Positions 39,061-49,156 of a stretch of DNA of 64,000 nucleotides are shown here, piece after piece (the first letter of the stretch is position 1; each line of letters opens with the position of its first letter). The position numbers and the translations under genes are program-made. The DNA comes from Rhodocyclaceae bacterium (GTDB lineage Bacteria > Pseudomonadota > Gammaproteobacteria > Burkholderiales > Rhodocyclaceae): assembly GCA_004379165.1 (NCBI GenBank), contig NKXK01000033.1, positions 18,885-82,884 of the forward strand, read 5' to 3'. Below the pieces are notes generated by a model. The model was not told where the DNA came from, searched no databases, and worked only from the letters and a program-made list of their open reading frames with translations.

Positions 39061-39915
39061 ATGAGTTCTGGCCGGTGGACTAAAGATCAACTCAAACTCG
39101 CTTTCCATTTGTATTGCCAATTGCCGTTCGGGAAACTGCATTCAAAAAATCCCGAAGTCGTTCAACTGGCTGAACTGATTGGCAGAACGGCGTCAGCAGT
39201 TGCCATGAAGCTGGTCAATTTCGCCAGCCTTGACCCGGCAATTACCAGCACCGGCCGCAAAGGCCTTGATGGCGCATCAAACCTCGACCGCGAAATCTGG
39301 GCTGACTTCCGTGCCGACTGGGAAGGCTTGGCCCTTGAGTGCGAACATCTCCGCGAGCAATTCGGCCTAATTCCTACGTTCGACCGTCCGGAAGCGGCAA
39401 AAACCGACGACTTCGAAATTCCTGATGATTTCACCGGCGAAAACCGCCGCGTTTTTTCCGAACAACGCATCAAGCAAAACTTTTTCCGCCGCGCCGTTCT
39501 AGCCAGCTACCGTGGCCGCTGCTGCATGTCCGGTCTCTCCGAGCCGCGCTTGTTGATCGCCAGCCATATCGTTCCGTGGAGCAAGGACAAGGCGAACCGG
39601 CTAAATCCAAGCAATGGACTTTGCCTTTCGGCCCTCCATGATCGGGCGTTTGATATAGGGTTGATTACCCTCAGCGACGACTGGAAAATCGTTCTGTCTG
39701 AAGAACTGCGAAAGCGTGACGAACCCTTCGTTCAGTCCGTTCTAAAACCACTGGAAGGCCGCACAATCGAGATTCCAGAACGCTTCGTTCCCGATGCCGC
39801 CTTTCTTCAGCGCCACCGTGCTGAAATTTTTCTGGACAATCGCTCGCGTTGTCAAACAGGTCTGGATGTCACTGGGCAGGAATATTTGAATGCAAAAATC
39901 TACCGTTTTCCATGA
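39061..39915 (+). CDS. HNH endonuclease-like protein
   Basis: This 284-residue protein has a C-terminal HNH_2-type nuclease domain (about 145-215): CCMSGLSEPRLLIASHIVPW supplies the first His pair region, NPSNGLCLSALHDRAFD the Asn/His pair. The N-terminal part (GRWTKDQLKLAFHLYCQLPF, then LIGRTASAVAMKLVNF) resembles a helix-rich DNA-binding domain seen with such nucleases. The substrate is unknown; members of this family occur in defence islands. It has no clear ribosome binding site. It overlaps the next gene by 26 bases, and the pair sits between core genes metF and thiC with a toxin-antitoxin system. Confidence 0.75.
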   Translation: MSSGRWTKDQLKLAFHLYCQLPFGKLHSKNPEVVQLAELIGRTASAVAMKLVNFASLDPAITSTGRKGLDGASNLDREIWADFRADWEGLALECEHLREQFGLIPTFDRPEAAKTDDFEIPDDFTGENRRVFSEQRIKQNFFRRAVLASYRGRCCMSGLSEPRLLIASHIVPWSKDKANRLNPSNGLCLSALHDRAFDIGLITLSDDWKIVLSEELRKRDEPFVQSVLKPLEGRTIEIPERFVPDAAFLQRHRAEIFLDNRSRCQTGLDVTGQEYLNAKIYRFP

Positions 39916-40264
39916 GGATGTTTTCTACAAACATTTCCGCCCATTCAGACACCCATTAGCGCGACACGACATTTGGGGCGGGCATGGACTTGAGACATTT
40001 GGCGACGACTTGCTACTGGCATTTGAGCACGACGAAAATCATGTATGGACTGTCGTGGATGGCGAAGAGATCAATGAGCAATGGATCATCCCCGGCTTTC
40101 ATCGCGTCAATCGCATTTGCTTTCTGCTGACGGAGGTTGCGCACTTCGATGCGCCCATTGAATTTCGAATCGAACGCGGGCCTCACTCACTGACGCCCAT
40201 TGGTCTGACTCGTCGGATAACCACGCTAAAACGAATTCTGAGTGAGAACAAAGCCAAAGATTGA
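39890..40264 (+). CDS. Unknown protein overlapping the HNH gene
   Basis: A 124-residue protein starts inside the 3' end of the HNH gene (MQKSTVFHEDVFYKHFRPFR). It is predicted cytoplasmic, with mixed alpha/beta content and clusters of aromatic and acidic residues (ETFGDDLLLAFEHDENHVWTVVDGEE). I recognise no motif. The large overlap and same direction suggest translational coupling and a joint function with the nuclease, for example as immunity, sensor or substrate-recognition partner. A start later in the frame cannot be ruled out. Confidence 0.6.
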   Translation: MQKSTVFHEDVFYKHFRPFRHPLARHDIWGGHGLETFGDDLLLAFEHDENHVWTVVDGEEINEQWIIPGFHRVNRICFLLTEVAHFDAPIEFRIERGPHSLTPIGLTRRITTLKRILSENKAKD

Positions 40265-40381
40265 GCGCTGCAGCAGATTCCAGATTTTTCCATTTTTCTG
40301 GTCGTCTACGCCCTGAAAGAAGGGCTCTTGGGGTGTAGCCCCCCCTCAAACTCGGCCAATTCCGCCACTCGCGAACAACTT

Positions 40382-40738
40382 TCAACCGCCCTCAACTGGC
40401 GGCAGATGGCGCGCCAGAGCCATGCTGTCATGCAGAAGGCGAAGCACGTCGATCTGTTTCTTCCCGTCGACGCTCTCTACCCGGAACATGATGAAGTGTC
40501 GACCTTTGCGTCCATTGCGGGCAACGTGGAGCGTCCGCACATTGCCGCCGATTTCTGGGCGCGCCTTGACGCCCGGGATGTCTGGGCCGGCGGCCAGCAT
40601 TTTGAGTGCTGATGCGAGTGTTTCGGCATAAACCCGCGCCTGCGCCGGTCCGAAGTGCTCCGCCGTCCACCACAAGATTTGCACGTAGTCTGCCTCGGCG
40701 GCCGCCGCAAGGCGAACCGTCCAGGAATGCTCTGCCAT
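40382..40738 (-). CDS. parE: ParE/RelE-family toxin
   Basis: The 118-residue toxin of a type II toxin-antitoxin pair has the RelE/ParE fold. Typical features are VRLAAAAEADYVQILWWTAEHFGPAQARVYAE near the start (two helices), and RTLHVARNGRKGRHFIMFRV near the end as the beta-sheet. ParE-like toxins poison gyrase, RelE-like ones cleave mRNA; sequence alone does not settle which. It follows parD with a one-base stop/start overlap, so the antitoxin is made first. Confidence 0.85.
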   Translation of the reverse strand: MAEHSWTVRLAAAAEADYVQILWWTAEHFGPAQARVYAETLASALKMLAAGPDIPGVKARPEIGGNVRTLHVARNGRKGRHFIMFRVESVDGKKQIDVLRLLHDSMALARHLPPVEGG

Positions 40739-41016
40739 TAGCTGCCGACCGTTGCCGCGGCGAGCGTTGCCAAATGCTGACCAAGTTCGTCTGCAGAATT
40801 AAAGCCGCGGAAGGCACCGGCGTCGATATCGGCAATACCGATCCGGGCGGCTTCGCGCAAGGCCAGCAAGCGCATGTCGTCCTCCGATTCGCGACGCTCG
40901 ACCAGCCGCAAGCCCTCACGCAAGACTTCGCTGGCATTCTGGTAGCGACCGGTATTGACCAGTTGCTCAACAAATTGGGCTTGATGGTCGGTCAGGACAA
41001 CATTTCGGGTCGGCAT
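40738..41016 (-). CDS. parD: ParD-family antitoxin
   Basis: This is a 92-residue antitoxin with an N-terminal ribbon-helix-helix DNA-binding domain (NVVLTDHQAQFVEQLVNTGRYQNASEVLREGLRLVE) typical of ParD (also called CopG-like), and a C-terminal region that would wrap the toxin. AGGAG is placed well before the ATG at 41016. A perfect palindrome over the -10 region is the expected operator for autoregulation. Confidence 0.9.
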   Translation of the reverse strand: MPTRNVVLTDHQAQFVEQLVNTGRYQNASEVLREGLRLVERRESEDDMRLLALREAARIGIADIDAGAFRGFNSADELGQHLATLAAATVGS

Positions 41017-41042
41017 GTGACGCTCCTTCGTCAGACTTCATA

Positions 41043-41076
41043 TTGGCATACTATGCCAACGAATCTTGGGTGGCAA
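41043..41076 (-). promoter_or_regulatory. parDE promoter with operator palindrome
   Basis: On the minus strand TTGCCA (41076-41071) and TAGTAT (41053-41048) are 17 bases apart. TTGGCATA and TATGCCAA around one C form a perfect 17-base palindrome at 41043-41059 that covers the -10. ParD, a ribbon-helix-helix protein, would bind here. Confidence 0.7.
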
Positions 41077-41101
41077 CATCGCCTTGGGTGCAACAGTCTC
41101 C

Positions 41102-41137
41102 AAAAAACAAAAAGGCGGCCGAGTCAGCCGCCTTTTC
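41102..41137 (-). terminator. Terminator after thiC
   Basis: GGCGGC (41114-41119) and GCCGCC (41127-41132) form the stem, extended by A and T runs. On the minus strand the T run is about 12 bases long (41113-41102), broken by one G. It ends the thiC transcript before parDE. Confidence 0.85.
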
Positions 41138-41161
41138 ATTGCTACCAAGCATTCAGCAAGC

Positions 41162-43147
<1,986 letters not shown>

Positions 43148-43159
43148 TCACGAACATCC

Positions 43160-43246
43160 GTTTCCCTGTCCGGCATGACCCGATCAGGTTCGAAGGGTAT
43201 TTCTCAGTCATCTGCGCAAAACGCAACGGCGACACCCCTAACGAGA
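43160..43246 (-). ncRNA. TPP riboswitch (THI element)
   Basis: On the minus strand the leader reads GTTAGGGGTGTCGCC, then ACTGAGAAATACCCTTCGAA, CCTGATCGGGTCATGCCGG and ACAGGG. These are the conserved CUGAGA, ACCCxxxGAACCUGAUC and AUGCC elements of the thiamine pyrophosphate riboswitch. It lies about 80 bases before thiC and should reduce thiC expression when TPP is plentiful. Confidence 0.96.
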
Positions 43247-43252
43247 GGCTGC

Positions 43253-43281
43253 AAGTTACTGGAATTACAGGCAAAACGCAA
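43253..43281 (-). promoter_or_regulatory. thiC promoter
   Basis: TTGCGT (43281-43276) and TAACTT (43258-43253) are 17 bases apart on the minus strand. Transcription would start near 43246, right at the first base of the TPP riboswitch. The 307-base thiC-carbonic anhydrase gap holds this promoter, the riboswitch and an undefined promoter region for the divergent gene. Confidence 0.55.
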
Positions 43282-43385
43282 GAAAGCCCTTATCCTTGCG
43301 GTAAGCTTGCTCAAGATTTCCAGAATCCGGTCGAAATACGTCTGGTAACCATACGAATTCAAAGAATAAAACTGAGGGTTTTCAT

Positions 43386-44843
43386 ATGCGCCTAGCACCG
43401 ATCGCCATCCTGCTGGCCGGCCTGCCGCTCTCCGCGGCCGCCGCGCCGACCTGGCAGACCATTTCCTCCGAGCCCGGAAAACGTATCGAACTCGACCGCA
43501 CCAGCATCAAGCGTGAGGGCAACGTCGTTCAGGCCCAAGGACGCGTTGTCCTCGAGAAGGAACTGATCGACGGCAAGTCCGGCGCCGGTTATCGCGTCAT
43601 CGAGGCCATCACCCGCTACGATTGCACCGGCCGCAACGCCAACACCATCAAGCGCATCTACAAAAAGAATGAAAGCGAAGTCGTCCGCGAAGAGGAGACC
43701 AAGGGTGCCGAGCTACCGGTCCGCTCCGGCACACTCGACGACAAGGTGCTGCGCGAGGTCTGCCGCCCACCCAAGGACAGCCAGGCCGAAATCGCCCAGA
43801 AAGCGAACGAGGCAGCCACCCAGTTGAAAGCGGCCAACGACGCGCTGCTGAAGAAGGAAATGGCCAAAGCCGAGAAGCCGCCGGTGGTCAAGGCGGCGGA
43901 TAGCGGGCACGGTGAGCAATCCGCTATTCCGTCGATCCGGCCGAACCTGAAAGCGCAGATGGAAGCCGCCAAGGAGTCGGCCAAGGAAGCTGCGCCACCC
44001 CCGGCACCTGCGAAGGAAGCACCTTCACCCGCCAAGCCGAAGCCGTCGATGGTGGTCGTCAAGACCTCGGCCTATGATGCCCCGCCGGCGCCCAAGCCAA
44101 AGAAACCGGCAAAGCAGGAAGGCTACATGCTCGAAGTCTCGCCCAGCGGGGCCGTCGTGCAGCACGCCCACACCCACTGGGGCTACGAAGGCGCCGGTGG
44201 ACCGGAAAACTGGGCCAATCTCGACCCGAAGAACAAGGTTTGCGCCACCGGAGAACGGCAGTCACCGATCGACATCAAGGACGGCATCAAGGTCGATCTG
44301 GAGCCAATCCAGTTCAGCTACCGCCCGTCGAATTTCCGCATCATCGACAACGGCCACACCCTGCAAGTCAGTGTCGGCGAGAGCGCCATCACGCTGACCG
44401 GCAAGACCTACGAGCTGGTCCAGTTCCACTTCCACCGCCCTTCCGAAGAAAAGATCAACGGCCAGCGCTTCGACATGGTCGCGCATCTCGTGCATAAGGC
44501 GGATGATGGATCGCTGGCGGTCATTGCCGTATTAATGGAGCGCGGCAGCGAAAACCCCTTCATCCAGACGCTGTGGAACAACATGCCGCTGGAGAAGAAC
44601 CAGCCTGTCTCCCCGCCCACCGTCGTCATCGACCCGGCAAACCTGCTGCCGGCCAGCCGCAACTACTACACCTACATGGGCTCGCTGACGACGCCGCCAT
44701 GCAGCGAGGGCGTCCTGTGGCTGGTCATGAAGCAGCCGGTTCAGGTTTCGCAGGACCAGATCAACATTTTCAGCCGCCTGTATCGCAACAACGCCCGGCC
44801 GATCCAGCAGACCAGCGGCCGCCTGATCAAGGAAGGCCGCTGA
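43386..44843 (+). CDS. Secreted alpha-carbonic anhydrase with an extra N-terminal domain
   Basis: This 485-residue exported enzyme has a signal peptide ([18 protein letters not shown]). Residues about 22-130 resemble a surface-adhesin-E/CNP1-like domain ([40 protein letters not shown]), followed by a Lys/Ala/Pro-rich linker (about 130-245) and an alpha-carbonic anhydrase domain to the end. Its zinc ligands are in [11 protein letters not shown] and MVAHLVHKA, and [16 protein letters not shown] and [10 protein letters not shown] are family signatures. The start has GAGGG eight bases upstream. It would interconvert CO2 and bicarbonate in the periplasm; the role of the front domain is unknown. 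Confidence 0.9.
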   Translation: MRLAPIAILLAGLPLSAAAAPTWQTISSEPGKRIELDRTSIKREGNVVQAQGRVVLEKELIDGKSGAGYRVIEAITRYDCTGRNANTIKRIYKKNESEVVREEETKGAELPVRSGTLDDKVLREVCRPPKDSQAEIAQKANEAATQLKAANDALLKKEMAKAEKPPVVKAADSGHGEQSAIPSIRPNLKAQMEAAKESAKEAAPPPAPAKEAPSPAKPKPSMVVVKTSAYDAPPAPKPKKPAKQEGYMLEVSPSGAVVQHAHTHWGYEGAGGPENWANLDPKNKVCATGERQSPIDIKDGIKVDLEPIQFSYRPSNFRIIDNGHTLQVSVGESAITLTGKTYELVQFHFHRPSEEKINGQRFDMVAHLVHKADDGSLAVIAVLMERGSENPFIQTLWNNMPLEKNQPVSPPTVVIDPANLLPASRNYYTYMGSLTTPPCSEGVLWLVMKQPVQVSQDQINIFSRLYRNNARPIQQTSGRLIKEGR

Positions 44844-44869
44844 GGTCATACGCTCGGTGCAGCCCGCGC

Positions 44870-44926
44870 TTGACCAGCCGCAAGGACGAATGGTAACTTA
44901 ATGACCAGTCAGTCATTAAGTTACCA
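44870..44926 (+). promoter_or_regulatory. tetR-gene promoter with 36-bp operator palindrome
   Basis: TTGACC (44870-44875) and TAACTT (44894-44899) with 18-base spacing are a plausible promoter. TGGTAACTTAATGAC (44891-44905) and its exact complement GTCATTAAGTTACCA (44912-44926) flank six bases. The palindrome covers the -10, transcription start and the first base of the start codon, a design for strict autorepression. Confidence 0.75.
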
Positions 44927-45558
44927 TGCTGCCCGCCACCGCCCCCCGCAAACGCCGCAAGGAAGCCCGCCCGGCTGAATTGCTCGCCGCCGCCCTGATG
45001 CTTTTTGTCGACAAGGGCTACGCCGCCACATCGCTTGAGCGGGTGGCATCGCACGCGGGGGTCAGCAAGGGCACGCTTTACCTCTACTACGAGAGCAAGG
45101 AAGCACTATTCAAGGCGGTGATTCAGGAAGGCATCGTTCCGGTCATTGCCGAAAATGAAGCAATAGCTGCCCAGCACACCGGCAGCAGTTTCGAACTGCT
45201 GCAACGTCTGCTCGACAACTGGTGGACCAAGATCGGCCAGACCGCCTATGCCGGCATACCCAAGCTGATGGTGGCCGAGGCACGCAACTTCCCGGAAATC
45301 GCCCAGTACTACTACGAAAACGTCATCAGCCGTGGTCGCCGTCTGGTCGGCACTGCGCTGATGCGCGGCATGGACAGCGGGGAGTTTCGCCGCATGGACG
45401 TCGAAACAACCATCGATGTCGTCATCGCGCCCATCCTCATGCTGCTGATCTGGCGCTATTCGCTGGCTTGCTGCCAGTCGGACGCCAGTGACCCACGCCA
45501 TTATCTGCAGATCCATCTCGATTTGCTGCGACAGGGGCTCTGCGGGAGTCAGGTATAA
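44926..45558 (+). CDS. TetR-family transcriptional regulator
   Basis: This 210-residue regulator has an N-terminal TetR helix-turn-helix (AELLAAALMLFVDKGYAATSLERVASHAGVSKGTLYLYYESKEALF) and a C-terminal ligand domain. TetR regulators often control efflux systems; here pcm, a rhodanese and the outer-membrane channel gene tolC follow on the same strand, so tolC may be a target. No ribosome binding site precedes the ATG, which lies inside the operator. The ligand is unknown. Confidence 0.9.
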   Translation: MLPATAPRKRRKEARPAELLAAALMLFVDKGYAATSLERVASHAGVSKGTLYLYYESKEALFKAVIQEGIVPVIAENEAIAAQHTGSSFELLQRLLDNWWTKIGQTAYAGIPKLMVAEARNFPEIAQYYYENVISRGRRLVGTALMRGMDSGEFRRMDVETTIDVVIAPILMLLIWRYSLACCQSDASDPRHYLQIHLDLLRQGLCGSQV

Positions 45559-45599
45559 TCTTGTTTTGTCGGAACCAATATATTAGCCTATGCTAATAT
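45554..45599 (+). promoter_or_regulatory. pcm upstream -10 and palindrome
   Basis: TATAAT (45554-45559) overlaps the end of the regulator gene and has no good -35. ATATTAGC (45580-45587) and GCTAATAT (45592-45599) flank CTAT and form a perfect palindrome 20 bases before the pcm start. Its sequence differs from the upstream 36-bp operator, so a different regulator may use it. Confidence 0.5.
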
Positions 45600-45618
45600 T
45601 AAGCCTGCGGAGACTTTA

Positions 45619-46272
45619 ATGAATATCGAGCAAGCACGCTTCAACATGATCGAGCAGCAGATCCGGCCGTGGGAGGTTCTGGATCCGAACGTGCTCGACC
45701 TGCTCTTCGTCGTCAAGCGCGAGGATTTCGCACCTGCGGCTTATCGCAATCTGGCATTCGCTGATATGGAATTGCCGATCGGCCAGGGCCAGGTCATGCT
45801 CGCACCGCGTGTCGAAGCCCGCCTGACGCAGGAGCTTGGTCTCAAAAAGACCGACAAGGTGCTGGAGATCGGCACCGGCAGCGGTTACATGGCCGCCCTG
45901 ATGGCCGCCCGTGCCGAACACGTGGTCACCGTCGAATGCCGCCCCGAACTGGCCGAGATGGCCAAGACCAACCTGGGCAATGCCGGCATCGGCAATGTCA
46001 CCGTTGAAACCGGCTGCGGCGCCAACGGCTGGGCCTCGCGCGGCCCTTACGATGCCATCGTCCTTTCCGGCTCGGTCAGCAGCGTCCCTGAATCCATTCT
46101 CAAGCAACTCCGCGTAGGCGGCCGTCTGGCTGTTGTCGTGGGTGAAGCCCCGGTCATGGAAGCCCAGCTGATCACCTGCACCGCTGATGGCGTTTACAAC
46201 ACCGTCAACCTGTTCGAGACCGTCATCCCGGCGCTCGACGGGGGGACGTCGAAGGAAAGCTTCTCGTTCTGA
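45619..46272 (+). CDS. pcm: Protein-L-isoaspartate O-methyltransferase family
   Basis: This 217-residue SAM-dependent methyltransferase of the PCMT family repairs isoaspartyl residues in aged proteins. The SAM motif is VLEIGTGSGYMAALMAARA; the front part (ARFNMIEQQIRPWEVLDPNV, then RNLAFADMELPIGQGQVML) is the distinct form found before tolC in betaproteobacteria. The ATG has GGAG eight bases upstream. Its stop overlaps the rhodanese start by one base, forming one operon with tolC. Confidence 0.9.
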   Translation: MNIEQARFNMIEQQIRPWEVLDPNVLDLLFVVKREDFAPAAYRNLAFADMELPIGQGQVMLAPRVEARLTQELGLKKTDKVLEIGTGSGYMAALMAARAEHVVTVECRPELAEMAKTNLGNAGIGNVTVETGCGANGWASRGPYDAIVLSGSVSSVPESILKQLRVGGRLAVVVGEAPVMEAQLITCTADGVYNTVNLFETVIPALDGGTSKESFSF

Positions 46273-46595
46273 TGAAACAGATTCGCGCACGACAACTGGC
46301 TGACTGGCTGGCCGACACCAGCCGCCCCCAACCGGTCCTGCTGGATGTGCGCGAACCCTGGGAGTTCGAACTTTGCCAGATCGGCGGCTCGGTGCACATC
46401 CCCATGCACCTGCTGCCGATGCGCTGCGACGAAGTCGACCCGGATCGTGATGTAGTTGTCATCTGCCACCATGGCGGACGCAGCATGCAGGTCGCGATGT
46501 TCCTCGAACGCAAGGGCTACGGCAGCGTCCATAACCTCTCGGGCGGGGTTGAAGCCTGGGCTGGCGAAGTCGATCCTTCAATGCGCCGTTACTGA
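46272..46595 (+). CDS. Single-domain rhodanese
   Basis: This is a 107-residue rhodanese-like sulfurtransferase. The active-site loop VVVICHHGGRSMQ has the catalytic Cys, and LLDVREPWEFELCQIGGSVHIPM is the family front motif. Such proteins carry sulfur or handle redox stress; the true substrate is unknown. It follows pcm directly (TGATG) and is 7 bases before tolC, as often seen in Rhodocyclales and Burkholderiales. Confidence 0.92.
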   Translation: MKQIRARQLADWLADTSRPQPVLLDVREPWEFELCQIGGSVHIPMHLLPMRCDEVDPDRDVVVICHHGGRSMQVAMFLERKGYGSVHNLSGGVEAWAGEVDPSMRRY

Positions 46596-46602
46596 GGACG
46601 TC

Positions 46603-47931
46603 ATGAAAACCCTTGCCTGGCTGCTGCTTACCCCCCTGCTTGCCACCTCCGCCCATGCGGCTGACCTGATGCAGATCTATCGCGACGCACAGGACAACGA
46701 TGCGGCCTTCGCTGCCGCCCGCTACACGGCGGAAGCCGGTCGCGAGAAACTGCCGCAGGGGCGCGCAGGCCTGTTGCCCAGCCTCTCCCTGTCGGGCAAC
46801 ACGGTGTGGAACGAGAACGATATCTCCTTCCATAACGGCAACCCCCTCGCCAAGCCACGCTTCAACGGTAACGGTTATCAACTGACGCTGAGCCAACCGC
46901 TCTTCCGCTGGCAGAACTGGATCGCCTACGACCAATCCAAGCTGCAGGTCGCCCAGGCCGAAGCCAACCTCGCCCAGGCACGCCAGGATTTGATACTGCG
47001 TACGGCTCAGGCCTATTTCGATGTACTCAACGCCGGCGAGAACCTGACCGCAGTGCGCGCCAACAAGGCGGCCATCGTTCAGCAACTTGAACTCGCCAAG
47101 AAGAGTTTCGAGGTCGGCACGGCAACGATTACCGACACCCATGAAGCTCAGGCTCGCTTCGACCTTGCGGTTGCACAAGAGATTGCTGCCGAAAGTGACC
47201 TGGAGGTCAAGCGACGCGCCCTGCAGGCCATTATTGCCAAAGAGCCGGGTGCGCTGGCCGGGCTGCGCAGGAATGCCGAATTGACACCACCGCAGCCGAA
47301 CGACATGAATGCCTGGGTTGGTACTGCCGAGAGGGACAGCATCAATGTCCAGATCGCCCAGGCCAACGCCGATCTGGCGGCTCGCGAGGTGGATCGTCAG
47401 CGCGCTGGCCATTACCCGACGCTAGATCTCGTCGCTAACTACGGTGAGTCGAAAACCTTTGCCTCAACCGCACTGGGAATGCTCGACACGCAGTATCAGA
47501 ACGTTGGTTTGCAAATCAACGTACCGCTATTCCAAGGTGGCTCTGTCGCCTCGCGCGAACGGGAGGCCAGTGCCAACCGCGCGGCGGCAGCCTCGACGCT
47601 CGAAAACGTCCGCCGCAACGCGGCGCTGTCCGCCCGTCAGTCTTATCTGGGTGTCGCCAACGGCCTGGCCCAGGTGCGCGCACTGAAAGCGGCCCTGGTG
47701 TCATCGCAATCGGCCCTGGAATCAAACAAGCTGGGCTATGAAGTGGGCGTTCGCATCAATATCGATGTACTCAATGCTGACAATCAGGTTTATGTCACCC
47801 GCCGTGATCTGGCCAAGGCGACCTTCGATACGCTTCTGGCGCAGTTGCGCCTGAAAGCGGCGATCGGCGCGCTGGGCGAAGAGGACGTCGCGCAAATCAA
47901 CGCCCTGCTCGATCCATCGACGCCGCAATAA
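46603..47931 (+). CDS. tolC: TolC-family outer-membrane channel
   Basis: TolC forms the outer-membrane and periplasmic tunnel for multidrug efflux and type I secretion. The 442 residues have a signal peptide (LLLTPLLATSAHA), two repeats of the outer-membrane efflux protein fold with long helices, and the AQNPLF-like ADLMQIYRDAQDNDAAF start. QPLFRWQNWIAYDQ and VPLFQGGSVASRERE are the beta/loop signatures. The ATG at 46603 follows GAGGA. Its last 35 bases overlap the convergent waaA gene. Confidence 0.95.
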   Translation: MKTLAWLLLTPLLATSAHAADLMQIYRDAQDNDAAFAAARYTAEAGREKLPQGRAGLLPSLSLSGNTVWNENDISFHNGNPLAKPRFNGNGYQLTLSQPLFRWQNWIAYDQSKLQVAQAEANLAQARQDLILRTAQAYFDVLNAGENLTAVRANKAAIVQQLELAKKSFEVGTATITDTHEAQARFDLAVAQEIAAESDLEVKRRALQAIIAKEPGALAGLRRNAELTPPQPNDMNAWVGTAERDSINVQIAQANADLAAREVDRQRAGHYPTLDLVANYGESKTFASTALGMLDTQYQNVGLQINVPLFQGGSVASREREASANRAAAASTLENVRRNAALSARQSYLGVANGLAQVRALKAALVSSQSALESNKLGYEVGVRINIDVLNADNQVYVTRRDLAKATFDTLLAQLRLKAAIGALGEEDVAQINALLDPSTPQ

Positions 47932-49156
47932 GCGCCACCGTCCGTTGCGTCGCCCCACGATGGGCGGCGGCGAATGACCGCGCAGCGGCACGCATTTCCT
48001 CTCGTGAAGAAACATCCGCCAGCAGGCGTTTAGCCCTCTGACCCAAGTCGGCCGCATCAGCAACCCGCAACGCAGCCCCCGCAGCAATGGCATCCTCGGT
48101 CGCCTGCTTGAAATTGAAGGTGTGCGGCCCGATCAATACCGGACAGCCGCAGGCCGCGGCCTCGATCAGATTTTGCCCACCCAGCGGCAGCAGACTGCCC
48201 CCGATGAAGGACAAATCTGCCACGGCGTAATAGGCAACCATTTCCCCCATGCTGTCGCCAAGCCAGACGTCGATATCCGCAGCCGGCAACCCGGTACTCC
48301 GCCTGCCGACACGCAGGCCGCGTTGCGTGAGCAGAGTCGCGACTTCATCGAAGCGCTGCGGATGCCGCGGAACGATGACCAATAGCGCAGCATGGTCGCC
48401 GTCAGCCCTCCAGGAATCAACAACCAGTTGTTCCTCCCCTTCGCGAGTGCTAGCAGCAAGCCAGACCGGGCGGCCCGACAGCGTTGACCGCCACTGATGG
48501 CCGAGGTCCAGCAGGGCGGGAGGTGGCGTCACGTCAAACTTGAGGTTGCCGCAAACATCAACCGGCGACGCCCCAAGTGCCCGGAGCCGCTGAGCATCGC
48601 CATCGGTCTGCGCCGCGACCCCAGCCAGATTCGCAAACGCCGGACATGCCAGCGCCGCAATACGCTGATAGCCCCGCGCCGATCGCGCCGACAGTCGGGC
48701 ATTTGCCAGGAATACCGGCACACGGTGACGCTTGGCCGATGCCAGCACGTTCGGCCAGATTTCGGTCTCCATCAGCACCCCGAAACCGGGCGAAAAATGA
48801 CGGAAAAACCGGTTCACCGCAAAGGGCAGATCGTAAGGCAAATAAGCCTGGATCACACGGTCGCCATAAACTTGTGCACCGGCATCGCGACCTGTTGGCG
48901 TCATGCCGGTCAGCAGGATGCGATGCGTCGGCCATTGCCGCTGCAAAGCTTCGATCAGGGGCTGGGCAGCACGGGTTTCGCCGACGGATACGGCATGCAC
49001 CCAGATCAGCGGGCCGGCAGGAGCGACAGAATAGCGACCGAAACGCTCGCCAACATGGCGCAGGTAGTCGGGTTGGTTCCGCGCCCGCCAGACAAGTCGC
49101 AGCCAGATCAGCGGCGTCAGCAGAAAAAACAGCAGCGTATAGAGCGTCCGGGCCAT
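47897..49156 (-). CDS. waaA: Kdo transferase (3-deoxy-D-manno-octulosonic acid transferase)
   Basis: WaaA adds Kdo to lipid A precursors at the inner membrane. The 419 residues begin with a membrane anchor (LYTLLFFLLTPLIWLRLVWRA), then WVHAVSVGETRAAQPLIEAL, the LTGMTPTGRDAG block, LMETEIWPN, and the C-terminal nucleotide-sugar site GGQNLIEAAACGCPVLIGPHTFNF. It shares one base with waaC upstream (TGATG). It is convergent with tolC, sharing 35 bases. Confidence 0.96.
   Translation of the reverse strand: MARTLYTLLFFLLTPLIWLRLVWRARNQPDYLRHVGERFGRYSVAPAGPLIWVHAVSVGETRAAQPLIEALQRQWPTHRILLTGMTPTGRDAGAQVYGDRVIQAYLPYDLPFAVNRFFRHFSPGFGVLMETEIWPNVLASAKRHRVPVFLANARLSARSARGYQRIAALACPAFANLAGVAAQTDGDAQRLRALGASPVDVCGNLKFDVTPPPALLDLGHQWRSTLSGRPVWLAASTREGEEQLVVDSWRADGDHAALLVIVPRHPQRFDEVATLLTQRGLRVGRRSTGLPAADIDVWLGDSMGEMVAYYAVADLSFIGGSLLPLGGQNLIEAAACGCPVLIGPHTFNFKQATEDAIAAGAALRVADAADLGQRAKRLLADVSSREEMRAAARSFAAAHRGATQRTVALIAASMDRAGR

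Noticed and set aside
40280..40301. CCAGA...TCTGG inverted repeat after the 124-residue gene
   Set aside because: Five-base stem with no T run; too weak for a terminator call.
48811..48835. A further look-alike of the dispersed repeat in waaA
   Set aside because: The match stops after TGCGGTGAACC and can be explained by the conserved protein sequence there.
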